NCBI GenBank assembly: GCA_963812195.1
Contig: CAWEUI010000005.1
Coordinates: 1-64,000 of the forward strand
Length of the DNA stretch: 64,000 nucleotides
Reading direction: 5' to 3'
Origin: ZC4RG30 sp963812195
GTDB taxonomy: Bacteria > Pseudomonadota > Gammaproteobacteria > Steroidobacterales > Steroidobacteraceae
Part shown: piece by piece, positions 37,431 through 50,311 of the stretch
Layout: each line of letters begins with the position of its first letter
Position numbering within the stretch: the stretch's first letter is position 1
The notes under the pieces: model-generated
The model's database searches: none
Seen by the model: the letters and a program-made list of their open reading frames with translations, nothing else
Told to the model about the DNA's origin: nothing
Translations under genes and position numbers: made by a program

Positions 37431-38367
37431 ATGAGAATTCGCACATCGCGGCGAGGGTTCCTGGGTTCGTTATCCGCAGCTGCCCTGCTGCCGAGTGGCC
37501 TCATGGCCGGCTTGCCGCGCGCCGCCGCGGCGGCCGCTGGCGGTCTGTCGGCCCAGCCGCTGGCCGACGGCTTGCTCTGGATCCGCGGCGCGGGCGCCAA
37601 CCTGCTGGCGCTGCGCGATGCCAACGCACTGGTGTTCGTCGATCGGCGGCCTGGAAGCCCACGCCGAACAGGTGGTGCGACTGGCGCAGCGCGAGCTGGG
37701 CAGCGCCGGCGCCCATACGCTGATCAACACGCACTGGCACCACGAGCACGTCGGGCTCAACGCCCGTTTCGGCAAGGCCGGCGCGAAGATCATCGCGCAC
37801 GAGTGGACGCGCCTGTGGTTGTCCACCGAGGTGCGCTACGAACCGGACGATCCGCCCATCCTGCCGCTGCCGCAGTACGCGCGCCCCAACCAGACCACCT
37901 GGACCGAAGGTTCACTCCAGGCCGGCCAGCAGACGCTGAGCTACGGCTATCTCTCGCAGGCGCACACCGATGGCGACCTGTACGTGAAGCTCATGCCGGC
38001 CAATGTGCTGGTCACCGGCGGCGTGGTCTACGGCAACGGCTGGCCCACGGCGGACTGGGTGACCGGCGGCTCGATCAACGGCACGGTGAGTGGCTATCGC
38101 ACGCTGCTGGGCCTGTGCGATGAGTCCACGCGCGTGCTCACCGCCTACGGCGAGCGGCTGTACACCCGGGCGGACCTGCAGGCCGAGCTGGACATCCTGG
38201 GCAAGCTCAGCGGCGAGCTGGGCCGCATGATGCGCGCCGGCTTCGGCCCCGGGGACATGCTGGCCGCCGAGCCCGCGAAGGACTATGCAGCCAGGCTCGG
38301 CGACCCCACCCACTTCCTGGTGGAATCCTTCAAGGGCATGTGGCCGCGGATGGCGCCGGACGCCTGA
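37431..38367 (+). CDS. Tat-exported metallo-beta-lactamase-fold protein (one frameshift)
   Basis: About 311 residues. The N-terminus RTSRRGFLGSLSAAALLPSG is a twin-arginine signal. The MBL fold follows: LLWIRGAGANLLAL, then, after an extra C near 37644 (GTCGATCGG), AQRELGSAGAHTLINTHWHHEHVGLN. The metal site reads HWHHEH (37732-37749), i.e. HxHxEH where most relatives have HxHxDH. A further ligand is in QAHTDGDLYVKL and NVLVTGGVVYGN. Quinoprotein-relay or periplasmic hydrolase roles are both possible. The gene is divergent from the DUF1592 cassette across a 99-base gap, so shared control is likely. Confidence 0.82.
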
Positions 38368-38660
38368 AATAGCGGCAGGTCCGCCGACACGGCGCTGTTG
38401 CGGGCATTTCCCGTCGCCCTCGCCACGGCGCGACGCGGCGACACCGGATCGGGAGACGTGACGCAGGTCCATGCCGCCTGCGCGCAAATACAGGGTGAAA
38501 TGCGAACTTGCGCACGGCGGCGGAGGTCGCTGCCCAACACCATAGCGACAACACAAGCAGCAGGTCCCCCTGCGCGGGGTACATACCTCGGGAGTAGCGC
38601 TGACAGAAGAAGGGGGCAGCAGAATTCGTCACGGAGGACGTCGGTGCGGACAACCCGACT
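38368..38660. other. intergenic region upstream of the hybrid kinase
   Basis: About 290 bases between the MBL gene and the kinase. There are short GC-rich dyads (for example near CAGGTCCCCCTGCGCGGGG at 38562-38580) but no convincing riboswitch or small gene. A ribosome binding site, GGAGG, lies at 38633-38637. A terminator for the MBL gene and the kinase promoter must both be here; I cannot place either with confidence. Confidence 0.45.
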
Positions 38661-42499
<3,839 letters not shown>

Positions 42500-42610
42500 G
42501 CCCGACCCGGCACCGCGAGCACCGCCAACCCGGCGAGCATCACCTCGCCGATACCCGAAGCCAATCCTGTCGCGCGTTTCATGTTTCTTCGGGCGACGAT
42601 GGAGTAATTT

Positions 42611-42686
<76 letters not shown>

Positions 42687-42836
42687 ACTGCGGGAGGTGC
42701 GCGACGTTACGCGGCGCCCGGAAGGCTGTCAAGGAACTGTCCCGGTTGCGAGGTGGCGCCCGTCGTACTATTGCGTAATGGACCATTGCAGCGCGCCCTC
42801 CCCCTTCCTGCCGGGCGCGCGAACCAAGGAGGCAGC

Positions 42837-43961
42837 ATGAACAACCCCCTGCGCGAAATCCGCGAACTCGGCCAGCGCATCTGGATCGACGACATCCACC
42901 GCGGCATGTTGACCAGTGGCGAGCTGCGTGCACTGATCCAGAACGACGGGATCAGTGGCCTGACCTCCAACCCGTCCATCTTCGAGAAGGCCATTGTCGG
43001 CAGCAAGGACTATGCCGAGGCGCTGGCCAGCTCGGCGGGTATGGCGCCGCAACAACGCTTCGAGCTGCTGGCCGTGCAGGACCTGCAGGGCGCCGCCGAC
43101 CTGCTGCTGTCCGAGTTCCGTGGCAGCCAGGGGCGCGACGGCTTCGTCAGCCTGGAGGTGGCGCCCGAACTCGCCCACGACGCCGCAGCCACCGTGAAGG
43201 AGGCCCTGCGCTTGCGCGAGCAACTCGCCCGCGACAACGTGATGATCAAGGTGCCCGCCACGGACGAAGGGGTGCAGGCCTTCGAACAGCTCATCACCCA
43301 GGGCGTGAACGTGAATGTCACGCTGCTGTTCAGTGTCAGGCGCTACGAGCAGATTGCAGCCGCCCACCAGCGGGCCTTGCTGCAGCGGCTGGAGGCCGGC
43401 CAGCCGGTCAATGCCATCGCCTCGGTGGCCAGCTTCTTCCTCAGCCGCATCGACACCCTGGTGGACAAGCGCCTGGATGCCCTGCCGGCAGGCGCCGTCC
43501 GGGACCAGACCCGTCCCCTGCGCGGGGAGACCGCCTTGGCACTGGCCGCGCTGGCCCTGGACGGCTGGCGGCAGCGCATGGCCAGCCCGCCCTGGGAGCG
43601 GCTGAAGGCGGCCGGTGCGCAGCCGCAGCGGCTGCTGTGGGCTTCCACATCGACCAAGGACCCCGCCTATTCGGACGTGAAGTACGTGGAGGCGCTGATT
43701 GCCCCGGACACGGTCAATACCCTGCCCCGGGCCACGCTGGACGCCTACCGCGATCACGGCAGCCCGGCGCTGCGCCTGGGCACGGGCGACCCGGCCGATG
43801 TCCGCCAGCGGCTGGCCGGGCTCGCTGCCGCCGGCATCGACCTGAACGAGGTGGCGCAAGAGCTGGAGGTCGATGGCCTGGCCAAGTTCGCCGACGCCTA
43901 CGGCGCGCTGCTGGACGCGCTCGGACAGCACGCCCGCGGCAGCCGGACCGCACATGCCTGA
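42837..43961 (+). CDS. tal: transaldolase (long, actinobacterial-like class)
   Basis: Transfers dihydroxyacetone between sugar phosphates in the non-oxidative pentose phosphate pathway. Blocks seen: GLTSNPSIFEKAIVGS, VSLEVAPELAHDA, NVMIKVPATDEGVQAFEQL (Schiff-base Lys in MIKVPAT), GVNVNVTLLFSVRRY, ASFFLSRIDTLVDK and LWASTSTKDPAYSDVKYVE. At 374 residues it belongs to the long class, not the roughly 317-residue TalB type. AAGGAGG stands six bases before the ATG at 42837. It overlaps acetate kinase by eight bases, so the two are coupled. Confidence 0.95.
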   Translation: MNNPLREIRELGQRIWIDDIHRGMLTSGELRALIQNDGISGLTSNPSIFEKAIVGSKDYAEALASSAGMAPQQRFELLAVQDLQGAADLLLSEFRGSQGRDGFVSLEVAPELAHDAAATVKEALRLREQLARDNVMIKVPATDEGVQAFEQLITQGVNVNVTLLFSVRRYEQIAAAHQRALLQRLEAGQPVNAIASVASFFLSRIDTLVDKRLDALPAGAVRDQTRPLRGETALALAALALDGWRQRMASPPWERLKAAGAQPQRLLWASTSTKDPAYSDVKYVEALIAPDTVNTLPRATLDAYRDHGSPALRLGTGDPADVRQRLAGLAAAGIDLNEVAQELEVDGLAKFADAYGALLDALGQHARGSRTAHA

Positions 43962-45099
43962 TTGCGTCCTGGTCCTGAACAGTGGCTCCTCCAGCCTGCG
44001 CTTCGCGCTGCTGGAGAAGCAACAGGACGGCAGCTTCGAGCGGCGTCACCGTGGGCACTACGGCGACATCGCGCACACCGATGCGCTGGATCGTGTCCTG
44101 CAGTGGATGCAGGCGCTGCCCGAGGCGACGAACCTGGTGGCGGTCGGCCATCGCATCGTGCACGGCGGCAAGGAGCAGGCCACGCCGGCCGCGCTGGACG
44201 CGGCACTGATTGCCCGCCTGAAGGCCCTGATTCCACTGGCACCCTTGCACCAGCCGCAGGCGCTGGCGGCAGTGGAGCAACTGGCGGCGCGCCGTCCGGG
44301 CCTGTTGCAGGTCGCCTGCTTCGACACGGCCTTCCATCGCACCATGCCCTGGCACGAACAACGCCTGGCGGTGCCGGCCGCCCTGCATGCGGCCGGTGTG
44401 CAGCGTTTCGGTTTTCACGGACTGTCATACGAGTTCATTGCCGGCAAGCTGGAGCAACTGTGGGGCGAGCGGGCCGGAGCACGGATCGTGGTGGCACATC
44501 TGGGGCAGGGATCGAGCCTGTGCGCAATGCACGGACTGCAAAGCCAGGCCACGTCCATGGGCTTCACGCCGCTGGACGGCGTGCCGATGGCCACGCGCTC
44601 GGGTGCGCTGGATGCGGCGGTACCGTTGTATCTGCTGGATCAGGGCATGAGCGCGCCACAGATCCGCCGGGTGCTGCACGAGGAAAGCGGACTGCTCGGA
44701 ATTTCCGGACGCAGCGGCGACATGCGCGAGTTGCTCGCCGATACGGGCAGCGAGGCGCGCCGGGCCGTGGATTACTACTGCCACCACGTGGGTCGGGAAG
44801 TGGCCTCGCTGGCCGGCGCCATCGGCGGGCTGGATCACATCGTCTTCACCGGCGGCATCGGACAGCATGCGCCGCTGGTGCGCGAGCGCATCGTGGAACG
44901 ATGCGCGTGGCTGGGTGCCCAGCTCGAACCGGCCGCCAACCAGGTGGCCGATCCCCATGAAGACATCGCCTGCATCACCCGCGCCGGCAGCCCCGTGCAT
45001 GCCTGGGTGATGGCAACCGACGAAGAAGCCGTCATTGCCCGCCACACCATCCAGTTGCTGCAAGGCAATTCCGGCGCGCCACTCCACGCGGCAGGTTGA
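43954..45099 (+). CDS. ackA: acetate kinase AckA
   Basis: Interconverts acetyl phosphate plus ADP with acetate plus ATP. From the ATG at 43954 the product reads CVLVLNSGSSSLRFALLE (phosphate 1 motif), then VGHRIVHGGKEQ, FDTAFHRTMP, RFGFHGLSYEFI, VVAHLGQGSSLCAMHGLQS and the C-terminal IVFTGGIGQHAPLVRERI with the conserved GGIG. The arginine/histidine/aspartate residues around these motifs are present. 381 residues, slightly short for the family. No phosphotransacetylase gene is adjacent. Between transaldolase and glycogen phosphorylase, acetyl phosphate from a phosphoketolase would be its natural substrate (inference). Confidence 0.93.
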   Translation: MPDCVLVLNSGSSSLRFALLEKQQDGSFERRHRGHYGDIAHTDALDRVLQWMQALPEATNLVAVGHRIVHGGKEQATPAALDAALIARLKALIPLAPLHQPQALAAVEQLAARRPGLLQVACFDTAFHRTMPWHEQRLAVPAALHAAGVQRFGFHGLSYEFIAGKLEQLWGERAGARIVVAHLGQGSSLCAMHGLQSQATSMGFTPLDGVPMATRSGALDAAVPLYLLDQGMSAPQIRRVLHEESGLLGISGRSGDMRELLADTGSEARRAVDYYCHHVGREVASLAGAIGGLDHIVFTGGIGQHAPLVRERIVERCAWLGAQLEPAANQVADPHEDIACITRAGSPVHAWVMATDEEAVIARHTIQLLQGNSGAPLHAAG

Positions 45100-45129
45100 G
45101 CCCTCCAATCCCCGAACACCTGAGCAGAC

Positions 45130-47634
45130 ATGCAGTCCCGACATTACAGCCCGCGTCCGTTGCCCGAAGCCCTGCAGGGACTGGACCAGCTGGCACTGGA
45201 CCTGCGCTGGAGCTGGAACCATGCCTCGGACCGGCTGTGGCGCGGCATCGACGCGGAACTGTGGGACGCCACGCAAAACCCGTGGCTGATCCTGGAGTCG
45301 GCGTCCGAGGACCGTCTGGTGGCGCTCGCGAACGACCCGCAGTTCGTGGCCGACCTGCGCGCGCAACTCGATGCGCGCGAGCAGCACGAGCGCGCGCCGC
45401 GCTGGTTCACGCGCAGCTACGACGCCGAACTGGGCGGCGAGATCGCCTATTTCTCGATGGAATTCGGCCTGAGCGAGGCATTGCCCATCTACTCCGGCGG
45501 CCTGGGCGTGCTGGCCGCCGATCACATGAAGACAGCCTGCGATCTGGGCGTGCCGCTTACCGGCGTGGGCCTGCTGTACCAGCGTGGCTACTTCCGCCAG
45601 AAGCTGACGCCGCACGGCGAGCAGATCGAGCTGTACCCGTTGAACGATCCGACCATGCTGCCGATCGCGCCGCTGCGCGACGACGCCGGCGCCTGGGTAC
45701 AGGTGCCGCTGCAATTGCCGGGGCGCAAGATCCGCCTGCGCACCTGGCACGTGCAGGTGGGCCGCCGCTCGCTGCTGCTGCTGGACAGCAACCACCTGCT
45801 CAATGATCCGGCCGACCGCGGCATCACCGGCGAACTGTACGGGGGCGGATCCGAGCTGCGGCTGCAGCAGGAACTGGTGCTCGGTCTGGGCGGCTGGCAA
45901 CTGCTGGAGCAGTTGGGCATCGACTGCTCGGTCTGCCATCTGAATGAAGGGCACGCCGCGTTCGCGGTGCTGGCACGCGCGCGCCAGTACATGCGGCGCC
46001 ACGGCGTGGATTTCGACGTGGCCCTGCGCGCCACGCGCGCGGCCAACCTGTTCACCTCACATACCCCCGTGGAAGCTGGATTCGACCGCTTCGAACCGGA
46101 ACTGATCGAGCTGTACCTGCGCGATTTCGCCGCGTCGGTGAACGTGCCGCTGCCGCGGCTGCTGGCGCTGGGGCGCCGCGACACCGGCGCCACGCGCGAG
46201 CCGTTCAACATGGCGCTGCTGGCCACGCGTGGTTGCGGCGCCATCAATGGCGTCAGCCGCCTGCACGGAGAAGTCAGCCGCCGCATCTTCCAGCCGGCCT
46301 TCCCGCGCTGGCCGGAGGCCGAGGTGCCGGTCGGCTACATCACCAACGGCGTGCACACCCCCACCTGGGACTCGCCCGGAGCCGATGGCCTGTGGACCAC
46401 CGCCTGCGGCAAGGGGCGCTGGCGCGACACCCTGGAGAATCTCGAGGCGGACTTCCGCCGCGTCGAGGACGAGGACTTGTGGCGCTTCCGCAGTGCCGGC
46501 CGCAACCGTCTGGTGCAGTTCCTGCGCGCCCGCATTGACAGCCAGCGGGCCCGCAATTCCGGCGCCCAGCACGCCTCCGGCGACGTGTTCGACAATGACG
46601 CGCTGACGCTGGGCCTGGCGCGCCGCATGACCCAGTACAAGCGCACCACCCTGCTGCTGCACGATGCCGGGCGCCTGCAGCGGCTGCTGATGAAGCGCGA
46701 CCGGCCGGTGCAACTGGTCATCGCCGGCAAGGCCCACCCGCGCGACGAGCAGGGCAAACGCATGCTGGCCCAGTGGCAGGCGTTCATCGCGCGCAACGAC
46801 GTGGACGGCCGCGTGGTGTTCGTCGAGGACTACGACCTGACGGTGGCTGCCGAACTCACGCGCGGCGTGGATGTGTGGATCAACACGCCGCTGCGCCCGT
46901 GGGAAGCATGTGGTACCAGCGGCATGAAGGTGCTGGTGAACGGCGGCCTGAACCTCTCGGTGCTGGATGGCTGGTGGGCCGAGGCCTGGCAGCCGGATCT
47001 GGGCTGGGCGCTGGGCGACGGTCACGAGGATGAAGACGAGCAGGCCCGTGACGCGCGCGATGCCGAACAACTCTACACACTGCTGGAAACCGCCGTCGTG
47101 CCCGAGTTCTACGCGCGCGACGCAGCCGGCATTCCGCGCGCCTGGGTGGCGCGCGTGCGCGAGAGCATGGCGCGTCTGACCGCGCAGTACTCCACCAATC
47201 GCATGCTGCGCGAGTACGTCGAGCGCTACTACCTGCCGCTGGCCCGGGCAGGCGGCGCCCGCACGCCCGCGAAGGCCGCGCAGCTGGAACAGCGCTTCCG
47301 GCAGATGGCGCAGCACTGGCCGCAACTGCATTTCGGCAACGTGTTCTGCGCGCCCGAGCAGGGCCGGCTGCACTTCAGCGTCCAGGTCTATCTGGGCGAA
47401 CTGGCCGCTGCACATGTGCGGGTGGAAGCCTTTGCGCAAGGCGCGGCCGGCGAAGCGCCGTTGCGCCTGGAGCTGGCACGCGGCGCGCCGCTGGCCGGCT
47501 CGGCCAATGCGTTCACCTATGAAGGCTCGCTGTCCACCGACCGGCCGGCGGGAGATTTCACGCCACGGGCCATTCCGGCCGACGGGGAACTACTGGTACC
47601 CCTGGAGGCAGACTTCGTCACCTGGTACCGCTGA
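45130..47634 (+). CDS. glgP: alpha-glucan (glycogen) phosphorylase, GT35 with N-terminal DUF3417
   Basis: Releases glucose 1-phosphate from alpha-1,4-glucans. 834 residues. The N-terminal DUF3417 block ALDLRWSWNHASDRLWR is typical of the non-enteric, archaeal-like GlgP group. Catalytic core motifs are EIAYFSMEFGLSEALPIYSGGLGVLAADH, HLNEGHAAFAVL, FTSHTPVEAGFDRF, GYITNGVHTPTW and RRMTQYKRTTLL. The PLP-binding lysine lies in RPWEACGTSGMKVLVNGGL. It starts 30 bases after ackA and likely belongs to the same operon; its glucose 1-phosphate feeds glycolysis or the pentose shunt served by transaldolase. Confidence 0.95.
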   Translation: MQSRHYSPRPLPEALQGLDQLALDLRWSWNHASDRLWRGIDAELWDATQNPWLILESASEDRLVALANDPQFVADLRAQLDAREQHERAPRWFTRSYDAELGGEIAYFSMEFGLSEALPIYSGGLGVLAADHMKTACDLGVPLTGVGLLYQRGYFRQKLTPHGEQIELYPLNDPTMLPIAPLRDDAGAWVQVPLQLPGRKIRLRTWHVQVGRRSLLLLDSNHLLNDPADRGITGELYGGGSELRLQQELVLGLGGWQLLEQLGIDCSVCHLNEGHAAFAVLARARQYMRRHGVDFDVALRATRAANLFTSHTPVEAGFDRFEPELIELYLRDFAASVNVPLPRLLALGRRDTGATREPFNMALLATRGCGAINGVSRLHGEVSRRIFQPAFPRWPEAEVPVGYITNGVHTPTWDSPGADGLWTTACGKGRWRDTLENLEADFRRVEDEDLWRFRSAGRNRLVQFLRARIDSQRARNSGAQHASGDVFDNDALTLGLARRMTQYKRTTLLLHDAGRLQRLLMKRDRPVQLVIAGKAHPRDEQGKRMLAQWQAFIARNDVDGRVVFVEDYDLTVAAELTRGVDVWINTPLRPWEACGTSGMKVLVNGGLNLSVLDGWWAEAWQPDLGWALGDGHEDEDEQARDARDAEQLYTLLETAVVPEFYARDAAGIPRAWVARVRESMARLTAQYSTNRMLREYVERYYLPLARAGGARTPAKAAQLEQRFRQMAQHWPQLHFGNVFCAPEQGRLHFSVQVYLGELAAAHVRVEAFAQGAAGEAPLRLELARGAPLAGSANAFTYEGSLSTDRPAGDFTPRAIPADGELLVPLEADFVTWYR

Positions 47635-47766
47635 GCAGGCCGCTGCCAGGGCCGCAATCTGTCGCCACCGCGGGACTGTTGCCGGCGGGCACCGCGGTCG
47701 CATACTGCGCACTGCCTGTTCAGCGCGCTCCTGCAACGTACAACCGAACCTCCAAGGGGAATTCCC

Positions 47767-48156
47767 ATGAACCGACTGCGTCTACTGACTGCCGGCGCCG
47801 CGCTGGCACTGCTCGCCACCACCACGCTGGCGGCCGACACGCCCGACCTCAGCGGAACCTGGACCGCCTCGTTCGACAGCCAGGTCGGCAAGCAGGATTA
47901 CACGTACACATGGAAGGTCGTGGACGGCAAGCTCACCGGCCATGCCAAGTCCAACCTGGGCGAAGGCGACATCTCCGACGGCAAGGTGGACGGCAACAAG
48001 GTGAGCTTCGTCGAGCACCTGAACTACCAGGGCATGATGCTCGACATCACCTACAACGGCACCATTGTCTCGCCCGACGAGATCACGTTCATGCGCGATG
48101 TTGCCGGCCAGGGCGGCGAGTCACTCACCGCCAGGCGCGAAAAGAAGAAGATGTAG
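47767..48156 (+). CDS. exported hypothetical protein, lipocalin/FABP-like beta fold
   Basis: 129 residues. The signal peptide MNRLRLLTAGAALALLATTT is cleaved near LAA-DTP. The mature part begins DLSGTWTASFDSQVGKQDYTYTWKV and alternates short polar strands with turns (VDGKLTGHAKSNLGEGDISD), a pattern typical of small secreted beta-barrels found beside many metabolic genes. It ends in a basic tail (ARREKKKM). AAGGGG precedes the ATG. No catalytic residue is evident. Confidence 0.8.
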   Translation: MNRLRLLTAGAALALLATTTLAADTPDLSGTWTASFDSQVGKQDYTYTWKVVDGKLTGHAKSNLGEGDISDGKVDGNKVSFVEHLNYQGMMLDITYNGTIVSPDEITFMRDVAGQGGESLTARREKKKM

Positions 48157-48176
48157 GCGGGCGCGGCCGGGCCCGC
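48157..48176. terminator. possible bidirectional terminator hairpin
   Basis: GCGGGC (48157-48162) and GCCCGC (48171-48176) can pair across an eight-base loop in the 24-base gap between two converging genes. The stem is strong, but no T-tract follows on either side, so this is only a candidate. Confidence 0.35.
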
Positions 48177-48180
48177 GGCT

Positions 48181-49566
48181 TCAGGCGCGCACCCGGTCCA
48201 CGCGCTGCAGGACCCGTTCGCGACCCAGCAGCGCCAGCGTGGCATCAATGGGCGGCGAGACGGTGCCGCCGGTGACCGCCACGCGCAGCGGCTGGGCCAC
48301 CTTGCCCAGGCCCAGCTCACGCCCGGCCGCGAATTCCTGCAGCAATCCATGCAGGACAGGTGCGCTCCACTGGCCGGCCCCGGCCAGCACGTCGCGCAGT
48401 TCGGCCAGCATGCTGCGGGCATCGGCAGTGAGGTGTTTGGTCACTGCCTTGTCTTCCATGACGGGCTCGCCGAAGAAGAACAGACTCGAGTGGGCCATTT
48501 CCTTCATGGTGCGGGCGCGTTCGCGCAACGCATCGGCCACTCCGCCAACCAGCTCGTCGTCATCGCAGGTCACGCCCAGCTGTGCCAGCTGCTCGCGCAG
48601 CGCCTTGACCAGCACGTCGCGCGGCGCCTTGATGATGTGCTGCTGGTTCAGCCACAGCAGCTTGTCCGGATTGAAGGCCGAGGCTGCCTTGCCCACATGG
48701 GCGATGTCGAAGGCCTCGATCATCTCCTCGCGGGTGAACACTTCCTGGTCGCCATGTGACCAGCCCAGGCGCACCAGGTAGTTGAGCAACGCATCGGGCA
48801 GGAAGCCCTCGCGCCGGTATTCCAGCACGCTGACCGCGCCGTGGCGCTTGGAAAGCTTGGCGCCGTCACTGCCCAGGATCATCGGCACGTGCGCGTACAC
48901 AGGTGGCGTGGCGCCCAGCGCGCGCAGCATGTTGATCTGCCGTGGCGTGTTGTTCAGGTGGTCGTCACCGCGGATCACGTGCGTGACGCCCATGTCCCAG
49001 TCGTCCACGACCACGCAGAAGTTGTAGGTGGGATTGCCGTCGGAGCGCTGGATGATCAGGTCGTCGAGCTCGCTGTTCTGGAACACGGTGCGGCCATGCA
49101 CCAGGTCATCGACCACCACCTCCCCGTCCAGCGGATTCTTGAAGCGGATCACCGGCACGACGCCCGGCGGCGCAGGCTGCCTGCTGTCGCGCCAGCGCCC
49201 GTCGTAGCGCGGCTTCTGTTTGCGCGCGAGCTGCGCCTCGCGCATCGCATCCAGCTCCTGCTTCGAGCAGTAGCAGTGATAGGCAAGCCCGGCGTCCAGC
49301 AACTGCTGGATTACCGCCCGATAGCGCTCATAGCGCTGCGTCTGGAAATACGGCCCCTCGTCGCCGTCCAGCCCCAGCCAGTGCATGCCGTCCAGGATTA
49401 CCCGCACCGCGTCCTCGGTGGAGCGCTCGCGGTCGGTGTCCTCGACGCGCAGGACGAACTTGCCGCCGTGATGGCGTGCGTAAAGCCAGGAGAACAGGGC
49501 CGTGCGCACACCACCGATGTGCAGCAGGCCGGTGGGGCTGGGTGCGAATCGCGTTACGACAGTCAT
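48181..49566 (-). CDS. gltX: glutamyl-tRNA synthetase (GltX)
   Basis: Charges tRNA-Glu, and tRNA-Gln if misacylation occurs. 461 residues from the ATG at 49566. The class I signature HIGH appears as APSPTGLLHIGGVRTALF, the zinc-binding-like loop as HCYCSKQELDA, and KMSKS as GAKLSKRHGAVSV. DTDRERST and GDDHLNNTPRQINM match the Glu and acceptor-end contacts. The C-terminal anticodon-binding domain is present to the end. Two tRNA-Glu genes are located within this window. Confidence 0.96.
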   Translation of the reverse strand: MTVVTRFAPSPTGLLHIGGVRTALFSWLYARHHGGKFVLRVEDTDRERSTEDAVRVILDGMHWLGLDGDEGPYFQTQRYERYRAVIQQLLDAGLAYHCYCSKQELDAMREAQLARKQKPRYDGRWRDSRQPAPPGVVPVIRFKNPLDGEVVVDDLVHGRTVFQNSELDDLIIQRSDGNPTYNFCVVVDDWDMGVTHVIRGDDHLNNTPRQINMLRALGATPPVYAHVPMILGSDGAKLSKRHGAVSVLEYRREGFLPDALLNYLVRLGWSHGDQEVFTREEMIEAFDIAHVGKAASAFNPDKLLWLNQQHIIKAPRDVLVKALREQLAQLGVTCDDDELVGGVADALRERARTMKEMAHSSLFFFGEPVMEDKAVTKHLTADARSMLAELRDVLAGAGQWSAPVLHGLLQEFAAGRELGLGKVAQPLRVAVTGGTVSPPIDATLALLGRERVLQRVDRVRA

Positions 49567-49617
49567 GGGGCGCACAGGGTAGCCGAAGCGGGCTTGCGGT
49601 GCCCGCCCGCAGGCAGC

Positions 49618-50106
49618 TCAGTCGACCTGGTAGAAATCCACGATCACGTAGTCCGGCTTGCGGATGCCGCGTGCCACGAACAGGAAGCGGCGCAGCCACT
49701 CGTACGGGCCGGCCTGCACCTCGAAGCGCGGCGTGGTGCGGAAGTAGTACTGGTCCGGCGCCACTTCCACACCGCGAGTGAGCCGGTCGATGACCTCGGC
49801 GCTGGCGGTGCGCACGCCGGCATTGGTCACGCCGATCACCGTGCCGTCGCTGGCCTCGATGAAGTATCGGGCCAGCACGTCGGTGAGCCCGCCGGGCAGC
49901 ACGGTCTGCCAGTCGCCGCCGCCGGGCCGCACCGTCCCCTGCAGCCGCGGGCCGTACACGGTGCCGCCGGAAACGGGGATGAAGCGCCGCCGCCCGCCAT
50001 CGATCTGGCCCAGCTCCACCGGCGGGGCCAGCTCGCCGCGCAGCGAGAACACATGGGTGAGACCGGGTGCGGGGGCCGACGGCCCGGAGGGTGCTTGCTG
50101 GCTCAT
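49618..50106 (-). CDS. DUF3237-family protein
   Basis: 162 residues. GLTHVFSLRGELAPPVELG, GPRLQGTVRPGGGDWQTV, TSAEVIDRLTRGVEVAPDQYYFRTTPRFEV and EWLRRFLFVARGIRKPDYVIVDFYQV are the conserved blocks of DUF3237 (UPF0311). The family has a beta-rich fold of unknown function and is often found with catabolic genes. No signal peptide is seen. The ATG at 50106 is used; an in-frame ATG six codons upstream is possible. Confidence 0.85.
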   Translation of the reverse strand: MSQQAPSGPSAPAPGLTHVFSLRGELAPPVELGQIDGGRRRFIPVSGGTVYGPRLQGTVRPGGGDWQTVLPGGLTDVLARYFIEASDGTVIGVTNAGVRTASAEVIDRLTRGVEVAPDQYYFRTTPRFEVQAGPYEWLRRFLFVARGIRKPDYVIVDFYQVD

Positions 50107-50234
50107 GGCGCGCGACTGTGTCACAAGGCCGGCGGGGCCTCAACCCGGCCCGCTCAGGCCGCGCCGGCCACCGGCCGGGGGAATTTGCACCGCCCCGGGC
50201 GGCTGCGTAGACTTGCGCTCCCTCGCGTAGGACG

Positions 50235-50309
50235 GGCGGTTAGCTCAGCGGTAGAGCACTGCTTTCACACGGCAGGGGTCACAGGTTCAAGCCCTGTACC
50301 GCCCACCAC
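50235..50309 (+). tRNA. tRNA-Val (anticodon CAC)
   Basis: 75 bases with CCA encoded. The acceptor stem pairs GGGCGGT with ACCGCCC, the D-arm is TAGCTCAGCGGTAGAGCA, the anticodon stem-loop is CTGCT-TTCACAC-GGCAG (anticodon CAC), and the T-arm is ACAGGTTCAAGCCCTGT. It reads GUG, a major valine codon in this GC-rich genome. Confidence 0.93.
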
Positions 50310-50311
50310 TC

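Noticed and set aside
38368..38660. Riboswitch upstream of the c-di-GMP protein
   Set aside because: Only short dyads; no c-di-GMP aptamer pattern could be recognised.
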